A stretch of DNA of 64,000 nt from Calliopsis andreniformis (Eukaryota > Arthropoda > Insecta > Hymenoptera > Andrenidae). Within the stretch, counting starts at the first letter, position 1. The number at the start of each line of letters is the position of its first letter. Location: NCBI RefSeq assembly GCF_051401765.1, contig NW_027480429.1:11970157-12034156 (forward strand), given 5' to 3'. Below, in pieces: positions 24,951 through 38,144 of the stretch. A program made the position numbers and the translations under genes. The notes beneath the pieces are model-generated. The model was not told where the DNA came from, did not search any database, and saw only the letters and a list, made by a program, of their open reading frames with translations.

Positions 24951-27600
24951 TTCTCCACCAGATCGAATCGTTAGGGCCTTAGAAGTCAACGCCCGAAGCA
25001 TAAAATACAAAATAAATAGAACAGCTTTTCCATTGTATAAAACGAATAATTGCAACCAGTGTGAAAGTTATGGTCATTTCTACGATCCGAGCTGCCTAGG
25101 CTTCACTCTAGGGCGTTGCTCCACCACATTGAATAGCTACGGCCTTAGAAGTCAACGCCAGAAGCGTAAAATACAATATAAATACAACAGCTTTCCATCT
25201 TATAAGACGAACGTTTGCAAATGTTGTGAAAGTAACGGTCATTTCTATGTTCCGGGCAACCTAGGCCTCACTCTAGGGCGTTGCTCCACCAGATCGAATA
25301 GTTAGGGCCTAAGAAGTCAACGCCAGAAGCATAAGATACAAAAATACAACAGTCTTTCCATCGTATGACAGGAATAACTACAACCAGTGTGAAGGTAATA
25401 GTCATTTCTACGTTCCGGGCAACCTAGGCTTCACTCTAGGGCGTTGCTCCACCAGATCGTATAGTTAGGGCCTTAGAAGTCAACGCCCGAAGCATAAAAT
25501 ACAAAATAAATAAAACAGTTTTTCCATCGTAAAAAACGAATAATTGCTACCAGTGTGAAAGTTATGGTCATTTCTACGTTCCGCGCAACCTGGGCTTTAC
25601 CCTAGGGCGTTGTTCCACCAGATCGAAGAGTTAGGGCCTTAGAAGTCAACGTCAGAAGCATAAAATATAATAAAAATACAACAGTTTTTCCATCGTATAG
25701 AATGAATAATTGCAACCAGAGTGAAAGTAATGGTCATTTCTACGTTTCGGGCAACCTAGGCTTCACTCTAGGTCTTTGCTCCAAAAGATCGAATAGCTAG
25801 GGCCTTAGAAGTCAATTGCCGAAGCATAAAATACAATAAAGATACAACAGTTTTGCCATCGTATAACAGGAACAATTGCAACCAGTGTGAAAGTGATGGT
25901 CATTTCTACGTTCCGGGCAACCTAGGCTTCACTCTAGGGCGTTGCTCCACCAGACGGAATAGCTAGGTCCTTAGAAGTCAACGGCAGAAGCATAAAATAC
26001 GATATAAATACAACAGCTTTTCCATCGTATAAAACAAATAATTGCAACCAGTGTGAAAGCTATGGTCATTTCTACGTTCCGGCCAACCTAGGCTTCACTG
26101 TCGGGCGTTGCTCCACCAGATCGAAATGTTAGGGCCTAAGAAGTCTAAGCCCGAAGCATAAAATACGATATAAATACAACAGCATTTCCATCGTATAAAA
26201 CAAATAATTGCAACCAGTGTGAAAGTTATGGTCATTTCTACGTTCGGGGCAACGTAGGCTTCACCCTAGGCCGTTGTACCTCCAGATCGAAAAGTTAGGG
26301 CCTAAGAAGTGAAAGCCAGAAGCATAAAATGCAATAAAAATTCAACAGTTTTTCCATCGTGTAACAGGAATAATTGCAACCAGTGTGAATGTAATGGTCA
26401 TTTCTAGGTTCCGGGCAACCTAGGTTTCACTCTAGGGCGTTGTTCCTCCAGGTCGAGTAGTTAGGGCCTAAGAAGTCAACGTCAGAAGCGTAAAATACGA
26501 TATAAATACAACAGCTTTTACATCGTATAAAACGAATAATTGCAAACAGTGTGGAAGTTATGGTCATTTCTACGTTCCGGGCAACCTAGGCTTCACTCTA
26601 GGGCGTTGCTCCACCAGATCGTATAGTTAGGGCCTTAGAAGTCAACGCCCGAAGCATAAAATACAAAATAAATAAAACAGTTTTTCCATCGTAAAAAACG
26701 AATAATTGCTACCAGTGTGAAAGTTATGGTCATTTCTACGTTCCGCGCAACCTGGGCTTTACCCTAGGGCGTTGTTCCACCAGATCGAAGAGTTAGGGCC
26801 TTAGAAGTCAACGTCAGAAGCATAAAATATAATAAAAATACAACAGTTTTTCCATCGTATAGAATGAATAATTGCAACCAGAGTGAAAGTAATGGTCATT
26901 TCTACGTTTCGGGCAACCTAGGCTTCACTCTAGGTCTTTGCTCCAAAAGATCGAATAGCTAGGGCCTTAGAAGTCAATTGCCGAAGCATAAAATACAATA
27001 AAGATACAACAGTTTTGCCATCGTATAACAGGAACAATTGCAACCAGTGTGAAAGTGATGGTCATTTCTACGTTCCGGGCAACCTAGACTTCACTCAAGG
27101 GCGTTTCTCCACCAGATCGAATCGTTAGGGCCTTAGAAGTCAACGCCCGAAGCATAAAATACAAAATAAATAGAACAGCTTTTCCATTGTATAAAACGAA
27201 TAATTGCAACCAGTGTGAAAGTTATGGTCATTTCTACGATCCGAGCTGCCTAGGCTTCACTCTAGGGCGTTGCTCCACCACATTGAATAGCTACGGCCTT
27301 AGAAGTCAACGCCAGAAGCGTAAAATACAATATAAATACAACAGCTTTCCATCTTATAAGACGAACGTTTGCAAATGTTGTGAAAGTAACGGTCATTTCT
27401 ATGTTCCGGGCAACCTAGGCCTCACTCTAGGGCGTTGCTCCACCAGATCGAATAGTTAGGGCCTAAGAAGTCAACGCCAGAAGCATAAGATACAAAAATA
27501 CAACAGTCTTTCCATCGTATGACAGGAATAACTACAACCAGTGTGAAGGTAATAGTCATTTCTACGTTCCGGGCAACCTAGGCTTCACTCTAGGGCGTTG
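22630..27600 (+). repeat. Zone II: 7-monomer duplication nested in a 13-monomer duplication
   Basis: Landmark GAAAGCTATGG occurs at 22739, 23901 and 26055. The first spacing is 1162 bp, exactly 7 monomers; the second is 2154 bp, 13 monomers minus 4. The 2154 bp unit is present in two tandem copies, about 23270-25430 and 25430-27590. The monomer with GATCGTATAG marks equivalent points at 23301 and 25455. The 4 bp shortfall comes from a compressed string, ATAAGATACAAAAATAC (3 bp short), and ACAGCTTTCC (1 bp short). The copies are nearly identical. Confidence 0.88.
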
Positions 27601-30600
27601 GTCCACCAGATCGAATATTTAGGACCTAAGAAGTCAACGCCAGAAGCATAAAATACAAAATAAATACAACAGTTTTTCTCTCGTATAAAAAGAATAATTG
27701 CTACCAGTGTGAAAGTTATGGTCGTTTCTACTTTCCGGGCAACTTAGGCTTCACCCTAGGGCGTTGTTCCACCTGATGGAATAGTTAGGGCCCAAGAAGT
27801 CAACGTCAGAAGCATAGAATACGATATAAATACAACTGCTTTTCCATCGTATAAAACGTATAATTGCAACCAGTTTGAAAGTGACGGTCATTTCTACGTA
27901 CCAGGCAACCTAGGCTTCACTATAGGGCGTGGCTCCACCAGGTCAAACAGTTAGGGCCTTAGAAGCCAACGCCCGAAGCATTAAATACAAAATAAATAGA
28001 ACAGTTTTTCCATTGTATAAAACGAATAATTGCTACCAGTGTAAAAGTTATGGTCATTTCTACGTTCTGGGCGACATAGGCTTCACCCTAGGCCGTTGTT
28101 ACACCAGATCGAATAGCTAGGGACTTATAATTCATCGCTAAAAGCATAAAATACAATTAAAATACAACAGTTTTTCCATCGTATAACAGGAATAATTGCA
28201 ACCAGTGTGAAAGTAATGGTCATTTCTACGTTCCGAGCACCCTAGGCGTCACTCTAGGGCGTTGCTCCATCAGATCGAATAGTTACGGCCTTAGAAGTCA
28301 ACGCCAGAAGCATAAAATACGATATAAATACAACAGCTTTTCCATTGTATAAAACGAATAATTGCTACCAGTGTAAAAGTTATGTTCATTTCTACGTTCC
28401 GGGCAACCTAGGCTTCACCCTAGGGCGTTGTTCCACCAGATCGAATAGTTCGGGCCTAAGAAGTGATCGCCAGATGCATAAAATACATATAAATACAACA
28501 GTTTTTCCATCATATAAAACGAATAATTGCCACCAGTATGAAAGCTATGGTCAGTTCTACTTTCCGGGCAACCTAGGCTTCACCCTAGGGCGTTGCTCCA
28601 ACAGATTGAATAGTTTGGGCCTTAGAAGTCAATGCCCGAAGCATAAAATGCAATAAAAATACAACAGTTTTTCCATCGTATAACAGGATTAATTGCAACC
28701 AGTTTGAAAGTGATGGTCATTTCTACGTTCCGGGCAACCTAGGCTTCACTCTAGGGCGTTGCTCCACTAGATCGAAAAGCTAGGGCCTTAGAAGTCAACG
28801 CCAGAAGCATAAAATACAATATAAATACAACAGTTTTTCCACCGTATAAAACGAATAATTGCAACCAGTATGAAACTTAACGTCATTTCTACTTTCCGAG
28901 CAACCTAGGCTTCACCCTAGGGCGTTGCTCCAACAGATTGAATAGTTAGGGACTTGGAAGTCAGCGCCCGAACCATAAAATGCAAAAAAAATACAACAGT
29001 GTTTCCATCATATAACAGGAGTGATTGCAACCAGTTTGAAAGTGATGGCCAATTCTACGTTTCGGGCAACCTAGGTTTCACTCCAGGGCGTTGCTCTACC
29101 AGACCGAATAGTTACGGCCCAAGAAGTCAACGCCAGAAACATAAAATACGATATAAATGCAACAGCTTTTGCATCGTATAAAACGAGTAATTGCAACCAG
29201 TATGAAACTTATGGTCATTTCTACTTTCCGAGCAAGCTAGGCTTCACCCTAGGGCGTTGCTGCAACAGATTGAATAGTCAGGGCCTTAGAAGTCAACGCC
29301 CGAAGCATAAAATGCAGCAAAAATACAACAGTGTTTCCATCATATAACAGGAATAATTGCAACCAGTTTGAAAGTGATGGCCAATTCTACGTTCCGGGCA
29401 ACCTAGGCTTCGCTCTAGGGCGTTGCTCCACCAGATCGAAAAGATAGTGCCTTAGAAGTCAACGCCAGAAGCATAAAATGCGATATAAATACAACAGTTT
29501 TTCCATCGTATAAAACGAATAATTGCATCCAGTATGAAACTTATGGTCATTTCTACTTTCCGAGCAACCTAGGCTTCACCCTAGGGCGTTGCTCCAACAG
29601 ATTGAATAGTTAGGGCCTTAGAAGTCAACGCCAGAAGCATAAAATACGATATAAATACAACAGCTTTTCCATCGTATAAAACGAATAATTGCTACCAGTG
29701 TGAAAGTTTTGGTCATTTCTACTTTCCGGGCAACTTAGGCTTCACCCTAGGGCGTTGTTCCACCTGATGGAATAGTTAGGGCCCAAGAAGTCAACGTCAG
29801 AAGCATAGAATACGATATAAATACAACTGCTTTTCCATGGTATAAAACGTATAATTGCAACCAGTTTGAAAGTGACGGTCATTTCTACGTACCAGGCAAC
29901 CTAGGCTTCACTATAGGGCGTGGCTCCACCAGGTCAAACAGTTAGGGCCTTAGAAGCCAACGCCCGAAGCATTAAATACAAAATAAATAGAACAGTTTTT
30001 CCATTGTATAAAACGAATAATTGCTACCAGTGTAAAAGTTATGGTCATTTCTACGTTCTGGGCGACATAGGCTTCACCCTAGGCCGTTGTTACACCAGAT
30101 CGAATAGCTAGGGACTTATAATTCATCGCTAAAAGCATAAAATACAATTAAAATACAACAGTTTTTCCATCGTATAAGAGGAATAATTGCAACCAGTGTG
30201 AAAGTAATGGTCATTTCTACGTTCCGAGCACCCTAGGCGTCACTCTAGGGCGTTGCTCCATCAGATCGAATAGTTACGGCCTTAGAAGTCAACGCCAGAA
30301 GCATAAAATACGATATAAATACAACAGCTTTTCCATTGTATAAAACGAATAATTGCTACCAGTGTAAAAGTTATGTTCATTTCTACGTTCCGGGCAACCT
30401 AGGCTTCACCCTAGGGCGTTGTTCCACCAGATCGAATAGTTCGGGCCTAAGAAGTGATCGCCAGATGCATAAAATACATATAAATACAACAGTTTTTCCA
30501 TCATATAAAACGAATAATTGCCACCAGTATGAAAGCTATGGTCAGTTCTACTTTCCGGGCAACCTAGGCTTCACCCTAGGGCGTTGCTCCAACAGATTGA

Positions 30601-31620
30601 ATAGTTTGGGCCTTAGAAGTCAATGCCCGAAGCATAAAATGCAATAAAAATACAACAGTTTTTCCATCGTATAACAGGATTAATTGCAACCAGTTTGAAA
30701 GTGATGGTCATTTCTACGTTCCGGGCAACCTAGGCTTCACTCTAGGGCGTTGCTCCACTAGATCGAAAAGCTAGGGCCTTAGAAGTCAACGCCAGAAGCA
30801 TAAAATACAATATAAATACAACAGTTTTTCCACCGTATAAAACGAATAATTGCAACCAGTATGAAACTTAACGTCATTTCTACTTTCCGAGCAACCTAGG
30901 CTTCACCCTAGGGCGTTGCTCCAACAGATTGAATAGTTAGGGACTTGGAAGTCAGCGCCCGAACCATAAAATGCAAAAAAAATACAACAGTGTTTCCATC
31001 ATATAACAGGAGTGATTGCAACCAGTTTGAAAGTGATGGCCAATTCTACGTTTCGGGCAACCTAGGTTTCACTCCAGGGCGTTGCTCTACCAGACCGAAT
31101 AGTTACGGCCCAAGAAGTCAACGCCAGAAACATAAAATACGATATAAATGCAACAGCTTTTGCATCGTATAAAACGAGTAATTGCAACCAGTATGAAACT
31201 TATGGTCATTTCTACCTTCCGAGCAAGCTAGGCTTCACCCTAGGGCGTTGCTGCAACAGATTGAATAGTCAGGGCCTTAGAAGTCAACGCCCGAAGCATA
31301 AAATGCAGCAAAAATACAACAGTGCTTCCATCATATAACAGGAATAATTGCAACCAGTTTGAAAGTGATGGCCAATTCTACGTTCCGGGCAACCTAGGCT
31401 TCGCTCTAGGGCGTTGCTCCACCAGATCGAAAAGATAGTGCCTTAGAAGTCAACGCCAGAAGCATAAAATGCGATATAAATACAACAGTTTTTCCATCGT
31501 ATAAAACGAATAATTGCATCCAGTATGAAACTTATGGTCATTTCTACTTTCCGAGCAACCTAGGCTTCACCCTAGGGCGTTGCTCCAACAGATTGAATAG
31601 TTAGGGCCTTAGAAGTCAAC
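27600..31620 (+). repeat. Zone III: 12-monomer HOR (1991 bp), two tandem copies
   Basis: Equivalent points are 27929/29920, 28345/30336 and 28954/30945, all 1991 bp apart (12 x 166 minus 1). The copies run from about 27690 to 29680 and from about 29680 to 31620. Shared private changes include GGGCGACATAGG, CTTATAATTCATCGC, ATGTTCATTTC and GGAGTGATTGC. Few substitutions separate the copies. One portion is found again at about 37.15-37.66 kb, 7469 bp to the right of the second copy. Confidence 0.9.
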
Positions 31621-34069
31621 GCCCGAAGCATAAAATGCAATAAAAATACAACTGTGTTTCCATCATATAACAGGAGTAATTGCAACCAGTTTGAAAGTGA
31701 TGGCCAATTCTACGTTCCGGTTAACCTAAGTTTTACACCAGGGCGTTGCTCCTCCAGACCGAATAGTTACGGCCTAAGAAGTCAACGCCAGAAGCATAAA
31801 ATACGATATAAATACAACAGCTTTTCCATCGTATAAAACGAATAATTGCAACCAGTATGAAACTTATGGTCATCTCTACTTTCCAAGCAAGCTAGGCTTC
31901 ACCCTAGGGCGTTGGTCCAACAGATTGAATAGTTAGGGCCTTAGAAGTCAACGCACGAAGCATAAAATGCAATAAAAATACAACAGTGTATCCATCATAT
32001 AACAGGAATAATTGCAACCAGTTTGAAAGTGATGGCCAATTCTACGTTCCGGGCAACCTAGGCCTCACTCTAGGGCGTTGCTCCACCAGATCGAATAGTT
32101 GGTGCCTTAGAAGTCAACGCCAGAAGCATAAAATACAATATAAATACAACAGTTTTTGCATCGTATAAAACGAATAATTGCAACCAGTTTGAAAGTGATG
32201 GTCATTTCTGCTTTCCGGGCAACCTAGGCTTCAATCTAGGGCGTTGCTCAACCAGATCGAATAGTTAGTGCCTTAGAAGTCAACGCCAGAAGCATAAAAT
32301 ACAATATAAATACAACAGTTTTTTCATCGTATAAAACGAATAATTGCAACCAGTATGAAACTTATGGACATTTCTACTTTCCGAGCAACCTAGGCTTCAC
32401 CCTAGGGTGTTGCTCCAACAGATTGAATAGTTAGGGCCTTAGAAGTCAACGCCCGAACCATAAAATGCAAAAAAAATACAACAGTGTTTCCATCATATAT
32501 CAGGAATAATTGCAACCAGTTTGAAAGTGATGGCCAATTCTACGTTCCGGGCAACCTAGGTTTCACTCCAGGGCGTTGCTCCACCAGACCGAATAGTTAC
32601 GGCCTAAGAAGTCAACGCCCGAAGCATAAAATACGATATAAATACAACAGCTTTTCCATCGTATAAAACGAATAATTGCAACCAGTATGAAACTTATGGT
32701 CATCTCTACTTTCGAGCAAGCTAGGCTTCACCCTAGGGCGTTGGTCCAACAGATTGAATAGTTAGGGCCTTAGAAGTCAACGCACGAAGCATAAAATGCA
32801 ATAAAAATACAACAGTGTATCCATCATATAACAGGAATAATTGCAACCAGTTTGAAAGTGATGGCCAATTCTACGTTCCTGGCAACCTAGGCTTCGCCCT
32901 AGGGCGTTGCTCCACCAGATCGAAAGGATAGTGCCTTAGAAGTCAACGCCAGAAGCATAAAATGCGATATAAATACAACAGTTTTTCCATCGTATAAAAC
33001 GAATAATTGCAACCAGTATGAAACTTATGGTCATTTCTACTTTCCGAGCTACATAGGCTTCACCCTAGGGCGTTGCTCCAACAGATTGAATAGTTAGGGC
33101 CTTAGAAGTCAACGCCCGAAGCATAAAATGCAGTTAAAATACAACAGTGTTTCCATCATATAACAGGAATAATTGTAACCAGTTTGAAAGTGATGGCCAA
33201 TTCTACGTTCCGGGCAACCTAGGCTTCACTCTGGGGCGTTGCTCCACCAGATCGAATAGTTCGTGCCTTAGAAGTCAACGACAGGAGCATAAAATACAAT
33301 ATAAATACAACAGTTTTTCCATCGTATAAAACGAATAATTGCAACCAGTTTGAAAGTGATGGCCAATTCTACCTTCCGGGCAACCTAGGCTTCACTCTAC
33401 GGCGTTGCTCCACTAGATCGAACAGCTAGGGCCTTAGAAGTCAACGCCTGAAGCATAATATACAATATAAATACAACAGTTTTTCCATCGTATAAAACAA
33501 ATAATTGCAACCAGTATGAAACTTATGGTCATTTCTACTTTCAGAGCATCCTAGGCTTCACCCTAGGGCGTTGCTCCAACGGATTGAATAGTTAGGGCCC
33601 TAGAAGTCAACGCCCGAAACATAAAATGCAAAAAAAATACAACAGTGTTTCCATCATATAACAGGAATAAATACAACCAGTTTGAAAGTGATGGCCAATT
33701 CTACGTTCCGGGCAACCTAGGTTTCACTCCAGGGCGTTGCTCCACCAGACCGAATAGTTACGGCCCAAGAAGTCAACGCCAGAAGCATAAAATACGATAT
33801 AAATGCAACAGCTTTTCCATCGTATAAAACGAGTAATTGCAACCAGTATGAAACTTATGGTCATTTCTACTTTCCCAGCAAGCTAGGCTTCACTCTAGGG
33901 CGTTGCTCGAACGGATTGGATAGTTAGGGCCTTAGAAGTCAACGCCCGAACCACAAAATGCAAAAAAAATACAACAGTGTTTCCATCATATAACAGGAAT
34001 GATTGCAACCAGTTTGAAAGTGATGGCCAATTCTACGTTCCGTGCAACCTGGGTTTCACTCCAGGGCGT

Positions 34070-35030
34070 TGCTCTACCAGACCAAATAGTTACGGCCCAA
34101 GAAGTCAACGCCAGAAACATAAAATACGATATAAATGCAACAGCTTTTCCATCGTATAAAACGAGTAATTGCAACCAGTATGAAACTTATGGTCATTTCT
34201 ACTTTCCGAGCAAGCTAGGCTTCACCCTAGGGCGTTGCTGCAACAGATTGAATAGTCAGGGCCTTAGAAGTCAACGCCCGAAGCATAAAATGCAGCAAAA
34301 ATACAACAGTGTTTCCATCATATAACAGGAATAATTGCAACCAGTTTGAAAGTGATGGCCAATTCTACGTTCCGGGCAACCTAGGCTTCGCTCTAGGGCG
34401 TTGCTCCACCAGATCGAAAAGATAGTGCCTTAGAAGTCAACGCCAGAAGCATAAAATGCGATATAAATACAACAGTTTTTCCATCGTATAAAACGAATAA
34501 TTGCATCCAGTATGAAACTTATGGTCATTTCTACTTTCCGAGCAACCTAGGCTTCACCCTAGGGCGTTGCTCCAACAGATTGAATAGTTAGGGCCTTAGA
34601 AGTCAACGCCCGAAGCATAAAATGCAATAAAAATACAACTGTGTTTCCATCATATAACAGGAGTAATTGCAACCAGTTTGAAAGTGATGGCCAATTCTAC
34701 GTTCCGGGCAACCTAAGTTTTACACCAGGGCGTTGCTCCTCCAGACCGAATAGTTACGGCCTAAGAAGTCAACGCCAGAAGCATAAAATACGATATAAAT
34801 ACAACAGCTTTTCCATCGTATAAAACGAATAATTGCAACCAGTATGAAACTTATGGTCATCTCTACTTTCCAAGCAAGCTAGGCTTCACCCTAGGGCGTT
34901 GGTCCAACAGATTGAATAGTTAGGGCCTTAGAAGTCAACGCACGAAGCATAAAATGCAATAAAAATACAACAGTGTATCCATCATATAACAGGAATAATT
35001 GCAACCAGTTTGAAAGTGATGGCCAATTCT
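34070..35030 (+). repeat. Copy of the 31.08-32.04 kb segment
   Basis: The offset is 2987 bp (18 monomers minus 1), supported by the GCTGCAACAGATTG and AATAGTCAGGG variants (31251 versus 34238) and the downstream TTTTACACCAGGGCG monomer. The copy stops near 35030, where ACCTTCCGGG replaces ACGTTCCGGG. Confidence 0.8.
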
Positions 35031-35429
35031 ACCTTCCGGGCAACCTAGGCTTCACTCTACGGCGTTGCTCCACTAGATCGAACAGCTAGGGCCTTAGAAG
35101 TCAACGCCAGAAGTATAAAATACAATATAAATACAACAGTTTTTCCATCGTATAAAACGAATAATTGCAACCAGTATGAAACTTATGGTCATTTGTACTT
35201 TCCGAGCAACCTAGGCTCTACGCTAGGGCGTTGCTTCAACAGATTGAGTAGTTAGGGCCTTAGATGTTCAACGCCCGAAGCATAAAATGCAATAAAAATA
35301 CAACTGTGCTTCCATCATATAACAGGAATAATTGCAACCAGTTTGAAAGTGATGGCCAATTCTACGTTCCGCGCAACCTAGGCTTCTCTCTAGGGCGTTG
35401 CTCCACCAGGTCGAATAGTTAGTGCCTTA

Positions 35430-36090
35430 GAAGTCAACGCCTGAAGCATAATATACAATATAAATACAACAGTTTTTCCATCGTATAAAACAAATAATTG
35501 CAACCAGTATGAAACTTATGGTCATTTCTACTTTCAGAGCATCCTAGGCTTCACCCTAGGGCGTTGCTCCAACGGATTGAATAGTTAGGGCCCTAGAAGT
35601 CAACGCCCGAAACATAAAATGCAAAAAAAATACAACAGTGTTTCCATCATATAACAGGAATAATTACAACCAGTTTGAAAGTGATGGCCAATTCTACGTT
35701 CCGGGCAACCTAGGTTTCACTCCAGGGCGTTGCTCCACCAGACCGAATAGTTACGGCCCAAGAAGTCAACGCCAGAAGCATAAAATACGATATAAATGCA
35801 ACAGCTTTTCCATCGTATAAAACGAGTAATTGCAACCAGTATGAAACTTATGGTCATTTCTACTTTCCGAGCAAGCTAGGCTTCACTCTAGGGCGTTGCT
35901 CCAACGGATTGAATAGTTAGGGCCTTAGAAGTCAACGCCCGAACCACAAAATGCAAAAAAAATACAACAGTGTTTCCATCATATAACAGGAATGATTGCA
36001 ACCAGTTTGAAAGTGATGGCCAATTCTACGTTCCGTGCAACCTAGGTTTCACTCCAGGGCGTTGCTCCACCAGACCGTATAGTTACGGCC
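35430..36090 (+). repeat. Copy of the 33.44-34.10 kb segment
   Basis: The offset is 1993 bp (12 monomers plus 1), marked by CGCCTGAAGCATAATATAC at about 33444 and 35437 and by TTTCAGAGCATCC. It differs by scattered single bases. Confidence 0.75.
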
Positions 36091-37149
36091 CAAGAAGTCA
36101 ACGCCAGAAGTATAAAATACAATATAAATACAACAGTTTTTCCATCGTATAAAACGAATAATTGCAACCAGTATGAAACTTATGGTCATTTGTACTTTCC
36201 GAGCAACCTAGGCTTCACCCTAGGGCGTTGCTCCAGCAGATTGAATAGTTAGGGCCTTAAAAGTCAACGCCCGAACCATAAAATGCAAAAAAAATACAAC
36301 AGTGCTTCCATCATATAACAGGAATAATTGCAACCAGTTTGAAAGTGATGGCCAATTCTACGTTCCGGGCAACCTAGGCTTCACTCTAGGTCGTTGCTCC
36401 ACCAGATCGAATAGTTAGTGCCTTAGAAGTCAATGCCTGAAGCATAATATACAATATAAATACAACAGTTTTTCCATCGTATAAAACAAATAATTGCAAC
36501 CAGTATGAAACTTATGGTCATTTCTACTTTCAGAGCAACCTAGGCTTCACCCTAGGGCGTTGCTCCAACGGATTGAATAGTTAGGGCCTTAAAAGTCAAC
36601 GCCCGAACCATAAAATGCAAAAAAAATACAACAGTGCTTCCATCATATAACAGGAATAATTGCAACCAGTTTGAAAGTGATGGTCATTTCTACGTTCCGG
36701 GCAACCAAGGCTTCACTCTAGGGCGTTGCTCCACTAGATCGAAAAGCTAGGGCCTTAGATGTCAACGCCAGAAGCATAAAATACAATATAAATACAACAG
36801 TTTTTCCACCGTATAAAACGAATAATTGCAACCAGTATGAAACTTATGGACATTTCTACTTTCCGAGCAACCTAGGCTTCGCCCTAGGGTGTTGCTCCAA
36901 CAGATTGAATAGTTAGGGCCTTAGAAGTCAACGCCCGAACCATAAAATGCAAAAAAAATACAACAGTGTTTCCATCATATAACAGGAATAATTGCAACCA
37001 GTTTGAAAGTGATGGTCATTTCTACGTTCCGAGCACCCTAGGCGTCACTCTAGGGCGTTGCTCCACCAGATCGAATAGTGACGGCCTTAGAAGTCAACGC
37101 CAGAAGCATAAAATACGATATAAATACAACAGCTTTTCCATCGTATAAA

Positions 37150-37665
37150 ACGAATAATTGCTACCAGTGTGAAAGTTATGGTCATTTCTACTTTCCGGGC
37201 AACTTAGGCTTCACCCTAGGGCGTTGTTCCACCTGATGGAATAGTTAGGGCCCAAGAAGTCAACGTCAGAAGCATAGAATACGATATAAATACAACTGCT
37301 TTTCCATCGTATAAAACGTATAATTGCAACCAGTTTGAAAGTGACGGTCATTTCTACGTACCAGGCAACCTAGGCTTCACTATAGGGCGTGGCTCCACCA
37401 GGTCAAACAGTTAGGGCCTTAGAAGCCAACGCCCGAAGCATTAAATACAAAATAAATAGAACAGTTTTTCCATTGTATAAAACGAATAATTGCTACCAGT
37501 GTAAAAGTTATGGTCATTTCTACGTTCCGGGCGACATAGGCTTCACCCTAGGCCGTTGTTACACCAGTTCGAATAGCTAGGGACTTATAATTCATCGCTA
37601 AAAGCATAAAATACAATCAAAATACAACAGTTTTTCCATCGTATAACAGGAATAATTGCAACCAG
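37150..37665 (+). repeat. Isolated fragment of the zone III 12-mer
   Basis: About 0.5 kb here repeats about 29690-30195 (offset 7469, 45 monomers minus 1), including GGCTCCACCAGGTCAAACAG and CTTATAATTCATCGC. After 37665 one or more monomers are skipped, and the sequence resumes with the GTGATCGCCAGATGC monomer known from about 28455 and 30446. It breaks the b-c alternation of the surrounding zone. Confidence 0.8.
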
Positions 37666-38144
37666 TATGAAAGCTATGGTCATTTCTACGTTCCGGGCAA
37701 CCTAGGCTTCACCCTAGGGCGTTGTTCCACCAGATCGAATATTTCGGGCCTAAGAAGTGATCGCCAGATGCATAAAATACAATATAAATACAACAGTTTT
37801 TCCATCATATAAAACGAATAATTGCAACCAGTATGAAACTTATGGTCATCTCTACTTTCGAGCAAGCTAGGCTTCACCCTAGGGCGTTGGTCCAACAGAT
37901 TGAATAGTTAGGGCCTTAGAAGTCAACGCACGAAGCATAAAATGCAATAAAAATACAACAGTGTATCCATCATATAACAGGAATAATTGCAACCAGTTTG
38001 AAAGTGATGGCCAATTCTACGTTCCTGGCAACCTAGGCTTCGCCCTAGGGCGTTGCTCCACCAGGTCGAAAAGACAGTGCCTTAGAAGTCAACGCCAGAA
38101 GCATAAAATGCGATATAAATACAACAGTTTTTCCATCGTATAAA

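Noticed and set aside
28345..28656. Frames of 60-108 codons on both strands with recurring cysteine-rich peptides (CNQCESYGHFY, GRCSTRSNS) that look a little like zinc-knuckle motifs
   Set aside because: They are translations of the satellite. The same peptide appears wherever that subfamily occurs, in HOR spacing, with no larger frame, no codon-level constraint and equally good frames on the opposite strand.
33986..34325. Overlapping ORFs on opposite strands at one locus, suggestive of an overlapping gene pair
   Set aside because: Both are satellite shadows in a b-c dimer. Many equivalent overlaps exist elsewhere in the array.
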